From a virus: DNA of 35,705 nucleotides. The stretch is from the IMG/VR virus record IMGVR_UViG_3300048548_000283, positions 1-35,705 of that record. The stretch is one strand, 5' to 3'. How positions within the stretch are numbered: the stretch's first letter is position 1; every line of letters begins with the position of its first letter. The notes beneath the pieces were generated by a model. The model saw only the letters and a list, made by a program, of their open reading frames with translations. It did no database searches and was not told where the DNA came from. The position numbers and the translations under genes were made by a program. Shown here in pieces: positions 1 to 6,829 of this stretch.

Positions 1-1516
1 CGCTGCCGTCAACGCGCATACGTTCTGAGCCGTTAGTAGTAAACAGTAAAGTATTAGCTATACTACCTGTGCTATCAAACCCGACAATCTTTGTTTGGTC
101 ACTTACGTCACCAAAATGGAGGACACCTGCGTTAACACCATTGTCAACTTTTAAGTCTCCAATTACTACTAAAGCCTCATCTGGCGAAGTCGTCCCAATG
201 CCAACATTTCCAGAGCTGTCTATAACTACTCTACTTGAACCTGATGTACCAAAATAAAGTTTGTCCGTGTCGTGGGTATATTGTATAAAACCTGCATATG
301 CAGCCGCGCCAGAAGTGCCATCAGCGAAAAACAAACTGCCAGCGTTAGTAGATGGAGAAACAATAGTTATACCAGCATGACCGCCATCATAAATAACCAA
401 GTTATTGCCTGACGAATGGTAAGAGCTTGGGCTTGTTACCCCCAAGCCAACCAATCCGCTGCTGTCTATGCGGAGTTTTTGTGTTAAAGAACCGCCACCA
501 TATGTATAAAAATCTAAGGCGTGGTTTCCTGTTGACTGCCAACGGCTTTGAATCTTACCAACTGTAGCATTAGATCCACCACTTGTAGCGACGGCATCAA
601 AGGATAAAGAAGTACCGTAACCCCAATCCAAAGTAGAGCGTAATGTAAGGCCATCGTCGTAATTGTTGTTGTTATGCAGTATTATAGCACCAGTGGTAGC
701 AGTAGTTATCTTGACGGCGTTATCATAATAAAGGGTTACTGCACCATCAGTGGCAAAGTTAGCCATGTTCTCGCCGCCTGCCTTGATAATATCAACGCTA
801 GCACCACCAGAAACAAGTTGTAGGTTTCCCGTCCCATTATCATATATCACAGAATTTGTGCCGTTGTGATATACCTCAAGATCTGATGATGCCCCAAAAA
901 AGGCTTTGTTATTGTCGCCTAATTTTATGTCATGGTTAAAGATAGCAGTCCCTGCGTCTGACATATCAAGGGTGAGGGCAGTTACTTGAGCACCTCCATC
1001 AACACCTATAAATTGAATATCTCCATCTGATATTGCTGAATAAATGCCAAAATTATTGCCACCTTTAAACAGATGGGCAAACTCTGTACCACCATCTTTA
1101 AATTTAACATCAGCCCCATCAACATCAATAATTAAATCACCACCCACATCAAAAGTAAGATCACCACCATCAGATATGGTTGAGCCGTTGATCGTGATGT
1201 CATCCACGGTTAGTGTTGTTAGTGTACCTAAAGATGTGATGTTAGATTGTGCAGCCGTAGCTAACGGCCCAACTAAGCTCGTACCCGTAATAGTCGTACC
1301 TGTTATCGCCGCAGGCGTAGATCCACCAATCACAACATTGTCTAAAGTACCACCGTTTATGTCGGCAGTGGTAATCACAACGCTTGTTATCGTCGTATTG
1401 CCAGTGAGGATGCTTTCATATTTATCTATGTTTGCATTTAGGTAACCGCCCCACGCATCTTCGTCACCTGATACGTCTGGTTTTTGAAAGCTGTATACTG
1501 TTGTAGTCGTTACCAT
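1..1516 (-). CDS. Tail fibre/spike protein, N-terminal part (runs off the left edge)
   Basis: The frame is open from an ATG at 1516 to base 1 with no stop; I checked every codon. The N-terminus reads MVTTTTVYSFQKPDVSGDED followed by AWGGYLNANIDKYESIL, a start common to marine phage fibre proteins, then low-complexity Thr/Ile/Gly-rich beta-structured sequence. The motif IDSSGNVGIG or a close variant (IDSSGLVGLG) occurs around 450-480 and 185-225 and again in the other part of the protein. The frame continues in register into 35579-34490 when the ends are joined at the 126-bp repeat, giving 861 residues ending in an S74 chaperone domain. The ATG overlaps the stop of the upstream gene (TAATG), indicating translational coupling. 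Likely role: receptor-binding fibre on the virion. Confidence 0.85.
   Translation of the reverse strand, partial: MVTTTTVYSFQKPDVSGDEDAWGGYLNANIDKYESILTGNTTITSVVITTADINGGTLDNVVIGGSTPAAITGTTITGTSLVGPLATAAQSNITSLGTLTTLTVDDITINGSTISDGGDLTFDVGGDLIIDVDGADVKFKDGGTEFAHLFKGGNNFGIYSAISDGDIQFIGVDGGAQVTALTLDMSDAGTAIFNHDIKLGDNNKAFFGASSDLEVYHNGTNSVIYDNGTGNLQLVSGGASVDIIKAGGENMANFATDGAVTLYYDNAVKITTATTGAIILHNNNNYDDGLTLRSTLDWGYGTSLSFDAVATSGGSNATVGKIQSRWQSTGNHALDFYTYGGGSLTQKLRIDSSGLVGLGVTSPSSYHSSGNNLVIYDGGHAGITIVSPSTNAGSLFFADGTSGAAAYAGFIQYTHDTDKLYFGTSGSSRVVIDSSGNVGIGTTSPDEALVVIGDLKVDNGVNAGVLHFGDVSDQTKIVGFDSTGSIANTLLFTTNGSERMRVDGS
21..146. repeat. Left copy of the 126-bp end repeat
   Basis: Identical to 35580-35705. 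Bases 1-20 match 35560-35579 with four differences (positions 7, 11, 13, 20). The repeat lies inside fibre coding sequence and joins the two fibre parts in frame. Confidence 0.9.
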
Positions 1517-1860
1517 TATGCGGCCTCATTCCATGTAACACTATTATCCGTTAGCGGCGTCCAGGTATCCGTTGGATCAGTTTCGCCCGTCCACGTATCT
1601 GTCGGGTCTGTATCGTCAAGCCACTTATATCGCGCCGTAATTGTAACTGATGATGTAGCAGCCGCGCTGATGCTGATGTTTTGCAGCATAGACGCCGTAA
1701 TAGTAGTAGAAGAAATAGCCGCAACTGATACAGACGCGCTGAGTAATGTTGTGGCAGAGATGGAAACAGTTGAGGATGCTGTTACGGCTATCACAGCGTC
1801 TTTGTAAACGCCGTCTACACCGTAAAACCAACTTCCATATAAACCGTCACCGTATGACAT
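1516..1860 (-). CDS. Small fibre-associated structural protein
   Basis: 114 residues. The N-terminus is aromatic and Gly-rich (MSYGDGLYGSWFYGVDGVYK), the middle is a Ser/Thr/Ala/Ile/Val repeat likely to form beta-strands, and the C-terminus has a tandem repeat of DPTDTWT (about residues 85-101). It lies between a tail protein (1863-2243) and the long fibre, overlapping the fibre start by one base. Composition and position point to a virion tail or fibre component. I do not recognise a named family. Confidence 0.7.
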   Translation of the reverse strand: MSYGDGLYGSWFYGVDGVYKDAVIAVTASSTVSISATTLLSASVSVAAISSTTITASMLQNISISAAATSSVTITARYKWLDDTDPTDTWTGETDPTDTWTPLTDNSVTWNEAA

Positions 1861-1862
1861 AT

Positions 1863-2243
1863 TTAATCCAACGTAATCGTAAATTGATTTGCTTGTATGC
1901 GCAAAACATCGCCCGTCTCTATAACCTTATCATCAGCCAACGTACCGTAGGCCAACATGTTGCCAGACGTGGCCGCGTCAAATATTGCGCCATGCGTAAC
2001 CGTACCCCAATTACTGCCTGCCGCAGCAAACTCAATTGCGCTTGTTAAACTTGCCGTATTGCTAGAAACCGTAAACGCGCCAGACACCCTTGCGTAGTTT
2101 GTGCCGCTAACCTCAGTGCCGCCGCCAGTGTCGCTTGGCGCTGCCGTGAAAAGAGCAAAATATAAGGTGGTCGGAGCAGTGTACGCATTGCCGCCAAAAA
2201 CATGATCTAGCACTTCCGTTTCCAAAAAATTAGTGAGGCTCAT
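1863..2243 (-). CDS. Phage tail protein of the short 'SLTNFLE...HVFGG' family
   Basis: 126 residues. The start MSLTNFLETEVLDHVFGG, then TLYFALFTAAPSDTGGGTEV, and the end (GDVLRIQANQFTITLD) match a widespread family of small phage tail-associated proteins found next to fibres. It is all-beta in character with no catalytic motif. The start is supported by a GGAG ribosome site 7 bases upstream (minus-strand aggagtaaaca before the ATG). It sits between the connector/adaptor gene and fibre genes in the leftward unit. Family assignment is from recalled sequence pattern; the exact role in the virion is inferred. Confidence 0.75.
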   Translation of the reverse strand: MSLTNFLETEVLDHVFGGNAYTAPTTLYFALFTAAPSDTGGGTEVSGTNYARVSGAFTVSSNTASLTSAIEFAAAGSNWGTVTHGAIFDAATSGNMLAYGTLADDKVIETGDVLRIQANQFTITLD

Positions 2244-2252
2244 TGTTTACTC

Positions 2253-2873
2253 CTAATAAGCAGATATTTTCATTTTCAAACTACTGTTGGAATTTTTCGT
2301 TCGATCACTTGAAGTGTTTAGACTAGCAACCGCGCCATTATATAAACCAGACCATACAGCTATGCGTTCATCTTCTCCCAAATATGGTGCAGCCTGGGAA
2401 AGAGCGCCGTATAAATACGCGTCTGGCCCATCAGACAAAAGCCAATTTGAGGTATTGCTATCTGATAACGGTGTTATTTTTTCGTAATACACCAACTCGC
2501 TTGCGTAAGTTCCGTCTGGGGTAGGGTAAAGCTCAAAACTGTCTCCTATGTGGCAATAGAATTTTGGGCGTCCCGTTGTGTTGTTACTATTTTCTCTTTG
2601 GCTTGCCATTTCATCTATTGAAATAAGTTGCAATCGAGATGGGCTGCTTGTTGTTAAAGTAAAACGAATTGTCTCTAGCCAATCAGCAGGGACGGCGTTG
2701 TATCGACTATCAAGGTTTGCAGAACTTCGCTCAGTCATTTTGTAATGCCGAACCTCTCTGCTCATTTGATGCTCGGCAAGCATAATAAAATCCGGGATTA
2801 CTGACGTTAAATCATCACGATCTAACCAACCGCTTATCGCTGTCTTTAGTTCTGCGTATGTCGTAATTGCCAT
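2253..2873 (-). CDS. Head-tail connector/adaptor protein (SU10-adaptor-like)
   Basis: 206 residues. The N-terminus (YAELKTAISGWLDRDDLTSV, IPDFIMLAEHQMSREVRHYK) and the later PADWLETIRF and ELYPTPDG segments are typical of phage adaptor proteins that bind below the portal in podoviruses with SU10-type capsids. That fits the DUF5309-type capsid protein encoded here. It would be helix-rich at the N-terminus with a beta-domain after about residue 60. It lies immediately downstream of three tiny basic genes and TerL, and upstream of tail genes. No catalytic function is expected. Assignment to the connector class is fairly confident; the exact ring position is inferred. Confidence 0.75.
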   Translation of the reverse strand: MAITTYAELKTAISGWLDRDDLTSVIPDFIMLAEHQMSREVRHYKMTERSSANLDSRYNAVPADWLETIRFTLTTSSPSRLQLISIDEMASQRENSNNTTGRPKFYCHIGDSFELYPTPDGTYASELVYYEKITPLSDSNTSNWLLSDGPDAYLYGALSQAAPYLGEDERIAVWSGLYNGAVASLNTSSDRTKNSNSSLKMKISAY

Positions 2874-3092
2874 CTACGTCCTCACTGAATTTTTACCACG
2901 GCAACCCCAATTCTTGCGCCGTACTTTGACTTTTGGCGTGCGCTTCTGGCTCACCGTTCTTGCGCAATATGCCTTACCTCGCTTTGTGCCAGGAGACGAT
3001 ACACGCTGACGCGTTTTGCCATCGCCATCCTTATATGTCGTGCCATCTGCAAATTTTTTGCTGGCTGGCGTCTTCTTGCGCTTGGCTGGCAT
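2874..3092 (-). CDS. Small basic protein, two cysteines
   Basis: 72 residues, very rich in Lys and Arg (starts MPAKRKKTPASKKFADGTTY; ends NWGCRGKNSVRT). The central stretch SSPGTKRGKAYCARTVSQ also carries a Cys. The ATG overlaps the stop of the upstream basic gene as TAATG, and the stop abuts the adaptor gene, so it is translationally coupled on both sides. The charge suggests nucleic-acid binding, perhaps DNA condensation or a minor head protein; this is inference from composition only. Confidence 0.7.
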   Translation of the reverse strand: MPAKRKKTPASKKFADGTTYKDGDGKTRQRVSSPGTKRGKAYCARTVSQKRTPKVKVRRKNWGCRGKNSVRT

Positions 3093-3259
3093 TATTTCTT
3101 CTTCGCCGTCTTGGCGCTTTGCTTGAACGCCTTGGCCGTGGGCGCACCCTTCGATCCTACCTTGCGCATTTTCTCCGGGGTTTTACCCGCAGCCTTCTGC
3201 CTCTTTATCCGTTTACGTTTAGCGTGAATATTTGAGTATAAGCCGGGTTTCTTAGCCAT
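3092..3259 (-). CDS. Small basic protein (MAKKPGLYxNIHAKRKR type)
   Basis: 55 residues, read directly from the sequence: MAKKPGLYSNIHAKRKRIKR, then QKAAGKTPEKMRKVGSKGAP, then TAKAFKQSAKTAKKK. This mini-protein pattern recurs in marine podovirus and cyanophage genomes near structural genes. It has no Cys and is strongly positive. Its TAA overlaps the ATG of the next gene (TAATG). Function unknown. The conserved pattern, coupling and tight packing make it a real gene despite its size. Confidence 0.75.
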   Translation of the reverse strand: MAKKPGLYSNIHAKRKRIKRQKAAGKTPEKMRKVGSKGAPTAKAFKQSAKTAKKK

Positions 3260-3261
3260 GC

Positions 3262-3333
3262 TTATTTCTTTCCGCCTTTTTTCTTAGGCGGCCTGCCTTT
3301 TTTCGTTCCATACGTGCCCATTCCTTTTGGCAT
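3262..3333 (-). CDS. Tiny basic peptide, 23 residues
   Basis: Reads MPKGMGTYGTKKGRPPKKKG then GKK. A clear GGAGG ribosome site lies 9 bases upstream (minus strand ggagg-ttttttgtt-ATG), which is strong for so short a frame. The GRPPKKK segment resembles an AT-hook-like basic motif and hints at DNA binding. It stands first in a chain of three basic mini-genes (3333 to 2874) between TerL and the connector. Comparable short Lys-rich peptides are seen in marine phages; function unknown. Confidence 0.6.
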   Translation of the reverse strand: MPKGMGTYGTKKGRPPKKKGGKK

Positions 3334-3397
3334 AACAAAAAACCTCCATGCTAGTTACACAAACAACTTAACACAGAGCCTGTTTAGCCCCAAAAAA

Positions 3398-4798
3398 TCA
3401 CGCAATACCCTGCAAGTTTCGCCGTAGCTCGCCGCGATACATTTTAAACGACCCAGACTGCGCCGTCACCGCGTCGGAGGCCATCGTTAAACACAAAGAG
3501 TCCGCCAAATCTGGTGAGCCCAATCCACGGCGGCGCATCTCGTCCTTGCTTTCTGCCTTCATCTTGCCTGAGCTGGTAAAGCTATACCTAATCGCCGTCA
3601 GCTCTGCCAACAACTGGTCGTCCTTGGGCAACTTGCAGCTCCGATCCTCCAGCCAACCCTTACACTTAAACCACAGCTCAGACCGCAAGTTCATATAAGT
3701 ATCGCCCATGCTGGGGCTCTCGGCCACGTTCACGCCCCGCACGGGCAAACCCAGCTCTTGCAAGCGATCCACAATGCCTGCGCCCAGGCCGATGCTGTCT
3801 ACCAGTATCTCTGTGGGCTGGCGGGACGGGGGCAACGCCTCAAACTCAGCCACAACCCGCCCGGTGGTCTGCATTAAGTCTAACCCGCGCCACGCACGCA
3901 GCTCAGTGACGACCGGGCCCTGCCTCTTGCACAACGCCGTCGCGTCAGAGCCAAACCGACTCACATCCAAGCCCCACACCTCGGTCGTCTCGTCGGCCAC
4001 CTCTATGTCACGGTTTTGCGCCGCCTCCACAAGGTGATACGGAATAATCGTGTCGTCGTCGGTCAACGGGAAGTCACCCAAGACGCGCACCAAAAAAGCC
4101 GAACTTTGCTCCCCGTAGCGGTTGCGCATCTCATCGATAAACTCTTTCGCCACCAACGGGCTATCCTGGCAACTCCACTGCCGGGTCCACCAGGAAGATT
4201 TCATTCTGTTGTGGCTCTCAAAAAACGTGCCGCTGGACCGGGTGGGGTTGGACAGCATTATCGTCGTTGCGTTGAACGAGCTCATTGACCCTGCGCTGGC
4301 CTCAAAAACACTTTCTGGCACGCCGCTAGCCTCGTCGATGACTAATAATACATTATCACTATGCACCCCAGCCAAGGCCTCGCTGGCGTTCTCAGCTCGC
4401 GCAGTCCGACAGCTAATAAACGCCTCCGCAGGGGCCGCAACCAGCTCCACGCGGTCAGACTTCACGTTAAGCAGCTCTTGCAGCTCCTTGGGCAGCTCAT
4501 TGACCCAACGCTTCAACTCAGCAAACATCGCGTCAAACAACTGCCCAGACGTCGGCGCAGTCACCACAACCTTGCACGGATACCGCAACAGCAAAAACCA
4601 CAGCATCGCCCAGGACGCCGTCGTGGATTTACCCGTGCCGTGCCCAGATCTTACCGACAGACGCCGGGTGGGGCTGGCAACCTCACGCAAAAATTCAGCC
4701 TGGTAGTCAAACGGGGTCGCGCCCAGCATCTCCTCCACAAAACGCACCGGGTCGTCGTGGTAGGCCTCCACAAATTCTTCCATGAAATTTTTAGTCAT
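3398..4798 (-). CDS. terL: Terminase large subunit (packaging ATPase-nuclease)
   Basis: 466 residues, usual length. The N-terminal ATPase has Walker A SGHGTGKST (51-59), Walker B LLVIDEAS (151-158, D155 and catalytic E156) and a coupling-type motif MLSNPTRSSG (181-190). The C-terminal RNase H-like nuclease has acidic residues in GLDVS (D278), LVDSIG (D334) and SPDLADSL (D430/D433). It docks on the portal, translocates DNA into the prohead and cuts the concatemer. The start overlaps the terS stop by 8 bases. Together with TerS it forms the packaging motor. All key residues are present. Confidence 0.95.
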   Translation of the reverse strand: MTKNFMEEFVEAYHDDPVRFVEEMLGATPFDYQAEFLREVASPTRRLSVRSGHGTGKSTTASWAMLWFLLLRYPCKVVVTAPTSGQLFDAMFAELKRWVNELPKELQELLNVKSDRVELVAAPAEAFISCRTARAENASEALAGVHSDNVLLVIDEASGVPESVFEASAGSMSSFNATTIMLSNPTRSSGTFFESHNRMKSSWWTRQWSCQDSPLVAKEFIDEMRNRYGEQSSAFLVRVLGDFPLTDDDTIIPYHLVEAAQNRDIEVADETTEVWGLDVSRFGSDATALCKRQGPVVTELRAWRGLDLMQTTGRVVAEFEALPPSRQPTEILVDSIGLGAGIVDRLQELGLPVRGVNVAESPSMGDTYMNLRSELWFKCKGWLEDRSCKLPKDDQLLAELTAIRYSFTSSGKMKAESKDEMRRRGLGSPDLADSLCLTMASDAVTAQSGSFKMYRGELRRNLQGIA

Positions 4799-5300
4799 CG
4801 CCGTGCTCTATCGTCTTGGTTGCGTCCTGGACCAGCTTGACCTTCCGCAACGCGTCCAAATGCATGTCGCCCACGTTAACCGTGATTTGCGTCTGGCCCT
4901 TGCTTGAGCCGTACCGCTTCTGGTTCCACGCCTCCGCAATAAACCTATGCTGCATGGCCTCCTCCTTCGCAATACTAATATCTAACGCAGACAACTCAGA
5001 CACCTTGCTGCCAGGCTCGGCGCCGGATCGCTCGGTGCGGCGGTCCTCACGCAGGCGGCGCATAATGTCAAACCCAGCCTCGGCGTGCGCGTCCGCAGCC
5101 TCCTCCCGCACAGCCTCCATCGCCGCGCTGTAGCCCTCGTGCTTGCCCAGGACGCGGTGCAAGTAACCCCGGTCCAGGTTTAACTCTACCGCCAAGCCAG
5201 ACACAGTGCCGCCAGAAAGTAAAAACTCCTGCAAATACTCCGCGCCGCCTCGCTTCTCAATCTCCGCAAAGGCCGCCTTGCGTTTGGGTCTGCCTGCCAT
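4791..5300 (-). CDS. terS: Terminase small subunit
   Basis: 169 residues from the ATG at 5300, which is preceded by GGAGA 9 bases upstream. A longer frame reaching 5783 crosses a GC-rich non-coding stretch with no plausible protein and was not used. MAGRPKRKAAFAEIEKRGGA begins a basic N-terminus. Residues about 29-52 (SGGTVSGLAVELNLDRGYLH) form a helix-turn-helix, followed by a charged helical part. Position directly before TerL with an 8-base overlap, the HTH and the length all fit the DNA-recognition subunit of the packaging terminase. Confidence 0.85.
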   Translation of the reverse strand: MAGRPKRKAAFAEIEKRGGAEYLQEFLLSGGTVSGLAVELNLDRGYLHRVLGKHEGYSAAMEAVREEAADAHAEAGFDIMRRLREDRRTERSGAEPGSKVSELSALDISIAKEEAMQHRFIAEAWNQKRYGSSKGQTQITVNVGDMHLDALRKVKLVQDATKTIEHGDD

Positions 5301-5775
5301 AATTTTTCTCCAGTTAAAGTGATAATAAACAAAGGGGGTGCCGGGGGGCAAAATTCGGTGGGAAAGTGTGTGTGGGGTTGTACAAGAACTACCCCTATGC
5401 ATGCCCGGGCCGGGGGGGGTTATCTCTGACTCACGACACAACATCTTGTGTTTTGCCCCCGGACAAAATGGTCGAGCATTTGTCATACACGCTGAAACCC
5501 CATATTTATATAGCAAAAACGCACTTTTCGTAATTCTCATAATAAACATTATGTTAACAAAATGGGGTCGCACGCGTATGCGAGCACCACTCCGTCGCTG
5601 TCTCATCCCCAGTATAAAAGGGGCGACGCTTGAGTATATGGAGGAGCAAACGTCGCCCAAGTTGGAGCATTTGGTCGGAGGAACCTCAGCCCCTGATGCC
5701 AGCCGTTCAGTGCGATCCGGCCAGCGGCAAACATAGGAAATACTATGTGCCCCCAATGTAACCCAGCCAGTCATC
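5301..5775. other. 475-bp non-coding gap upstream of terS, with GC tracts and inverted repeats
   Basis: I see no credible gene here. Near terS it is rich in G runs (5332-5346 and 5409-5419). A 12-base pairing, with one extra G on one side, links 5342-5353 and 5451-5462 (ccgggggcaaaa type) across about 100 bases. Further away, cataat/attatg arms flank a 4-base loop at 5538-5553, and an 8-bp perfect stem lies at 5621-5658. The middle (about 5500-5565) is AT-rich and could hold a leftward promoter (weak TTACGA-15-TATATA on the minus strand). This is the largest gene-free stretch and adjoins terS, so it could hold the packaging (pac/cos) site, a terS leader, or both. Confidence 0.6.
5621..5658. 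repeat. Perfect 8-bp inverted repeat with 22-base loop
   Basis: gggcgacg at 5621-5628 is the exact reverse complement of cgtcgccc at 5651-5658. The loop contains tatatggaggag. There is no U-tract after it on either strand, so it is not a classical terminator. It could be an operator, a terminase recognition site or an RNA stem-loop. Confidence 0.5.
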
Positions 5776-6072
5776 TCAGCCAAACTCCCGTGTGTCTTCC
5801 ATTGCCAACCGATACGCGATCACCAGGTAGTTTATTTGATCTATGATGCTATCCTGATGAAACCCGTTGTCATCCACCCGGGCAGCCTTCAGTTCACCCA
5901 TCATTCGTGCAACATCATACGCGCTCAGAGAGGCGCCCTCAGTTAGCTTTCCCTTGAGCACGCTGTTCCATCTGTCTGCGATGCTTTGGTGCATCTGACG
6001 GGCGTCTCCGTAGCTCTGCTCACGCTCTGAGATTATCTCTTGCGCTTCCTTAAAAATCTCCTGGTAATTCAC
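5776..6072 (-). CDS. DUF6378/MazG-like phage protein
   Basis: 98 residues, helical. The features ISEREQSYGDARQMHQSIAD, then SAYDVARMMGELKAARV and DSIIDQINYLVIAYRLAMED, match a phage family (DUF6378-like) with the pattern 'ER..QYGD...DV..MM..LK.AR...D...D..NYL'. The fold is probably all-alpha, related to MazG/dUTPase-type pyrophosphatase helices. A role in nucleotide turnover is conceivable but not shown. Its start overlaps the upstream wHTH gene by 23 bases. Confidence 0.7.
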   Translation of the reverse strand: MNYQEIFKEAQEIISEREQSYGDARQMHQSIADRWNSVLKGKLTEGASLSAYDVARMMGELKAARVDDNGFHQDSIIDQINYLVIAYRLAMEDTREFG

Positions 6073-6403
6073 TTGCTGTCCTCGCTCTGTATTTTGCGTA
6101 ACCTTTGAGATCGCTGACGACCTTGACGTACCCTCGGTCGATCAGGCTCATCAGCGTCTTCCTGGTAACGCGTAAGTTTTCATCCATTGCCCCGGCCAGC
6201 TCCTCGGCTGTCATTATTCCCTCAGCTCGCATAAACCCCAGGAAGTGTAACTCATGTTTCGTCAATGGTTCGCTCCATACTCGTCTGCGTTTGTCGTCGG
6301 GCAGGGCGGCACGCAATCCAAGCGCGGCTCGCTTCCGTTCAAACTCCATCATTAATTTCTTGAGCTGCTCCTCAAACGGGTCCACTGCATTTCTCCAGCT
6401 CAT
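6050..6403 (-). CDS. Winged helix-turn-helix DNA-binding protein
   Basis: 117 residues. An N-terminal charged helix (EEQLKKLMMEFERKRAALGL) precedes a MarR/GntR-like winged helix at about 50-97. Its segment TAEELAGAMDENLRVTRKTL is the HTH pair, and MSLIDRGYVKVVSD leads into the wing. It overlaps the previous gene by 32 bases and the next by 23, typical of tight phage operons. It lies next to the TACCA/TGGTA repeat cluster (6616-6829) and is one candidate to bind it. No enzyme motif is present. Confidence 0.7.
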   Translation of the reverse strand: MSWRNAVDPFEEQLKKLMMEFERKRAALGLRAALPDDKRRRVWSEPLTKHELHFLGFMRAEGIMTAEELAGAMDENLRVTRKTLMSLIDRGYVKVVSDLKGYAKYRARTASELPGDF

Positions 6404-6599
6404 ACTTTCGGTTGAGGATTGCGTTGCGTTGCCAGGCGTTCCATTTCACCAGGTGATTTGCGTTGAGGAATTTCCGGCGATTTGCAATTCCCTCCAGTTG
6501 AGGCAGATCAACATCAGCCAACGCCCGGTTGAAATCTCTCTCCGACAATGTGGAATAATCTGGAGCTCGCCAGCGTAAATCCTCTTTCAACTTACGCAT
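6372..6599 (-). CDS. Hypothetical small protein
   Basis: 75 residues, charged, starting MRKLKEDLRWRAPDYSTLSE and containing HLVKWNAWQRNAILNRKYEL. No recognised domain, signal or membrane segment. It overlaps the downstream wHTH gene by 32 bases and is the first gene after the repeat-rich gap that follows the primase gene. The ribosome site is weak (agg about 10 bases upstream of ATG). It is probably a real coupled gene because it fills the operon without a gap. Confidence 0.55.
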   Translation of the reverse strand: MRKLKEDLRWRAPDYSTLSERDFNRALADVDLPQLEGIANRRKFLNANHLVKWNAWQRNAILNRKYELEKCSGPV

Positions 6600-6615
6600 C
6601 GCAATTGCCTGCTTT

Positions 6616-6829
6616 TGGTATACCAGCCCACAAGCAATACCATTATACCATACCTAAAGGTATATGGTATAAATGGTATAGTAAGCCTTGTCCGATACCA
6701 TTTGCTATACCAAGCAGTACCAAACTGTACCATTTGTAATATTTTATGTAATGTTTTCAGTATCATATGCTTTGCCGTTTTTGGTACACCTCTGGTATAC
6801 CCCTCATATTTTGTGCTTGGATCGTACCA
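6616..6829. repeat. Cluster of 13 TACCA/TGGTA half-sites, possible origin or operator array
   Basis: In 214 bases I count 13 exact copies of TACCA or its complement TGGTA: TGGTA starts at 6616, 6665, 6674, 6782 and 6793; TACCA starts at 6621, 6638, 6646, 6696, 6708, 6718, 6728 and 6825. Most are extended to TATACCA/TGGTATA, and 6616-6625 is a perfect palindrome TGGTATACCA. About 0.4 copies would be expected by chance. The stretch is AT-rich relative to its flanks, mostly gene-free (6600-6803), and lies just downstream of the primase-helicase gene, which its last copy enters. An origin of replication or a multi-site operator is the best guess. Confidence 0.75.

Noticed and set aside
21-146. 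True physical direct terminal repeats of the virion DNA
   Set aside because: The repeat lies inside a fibre gene, is short and is offset from the left edge by 20 mismatching bases, so overlap or permutation is more likely; sequence alone cannot decide.
4122-4706. 194-codon + strand frame inside TerL
   Set aside because: Antisense shadow of TerL, whose motifs are complete.
5338-5736. 132-codon + strand frame in the gap upstream of terS
   Set aside because: The translation is Cys/Pro/Arg-rich without domain character, there is no good ribosome site, and it would be the only + strand gene in the leftward unit.
5301-5783. Upstream extension of terS to an ATG at 5783
   Set aside because: It crosses G-runs and inverted repeats, and the internal ATG at 5300 has a ribosome site and the typical small-terminase N-terminus.
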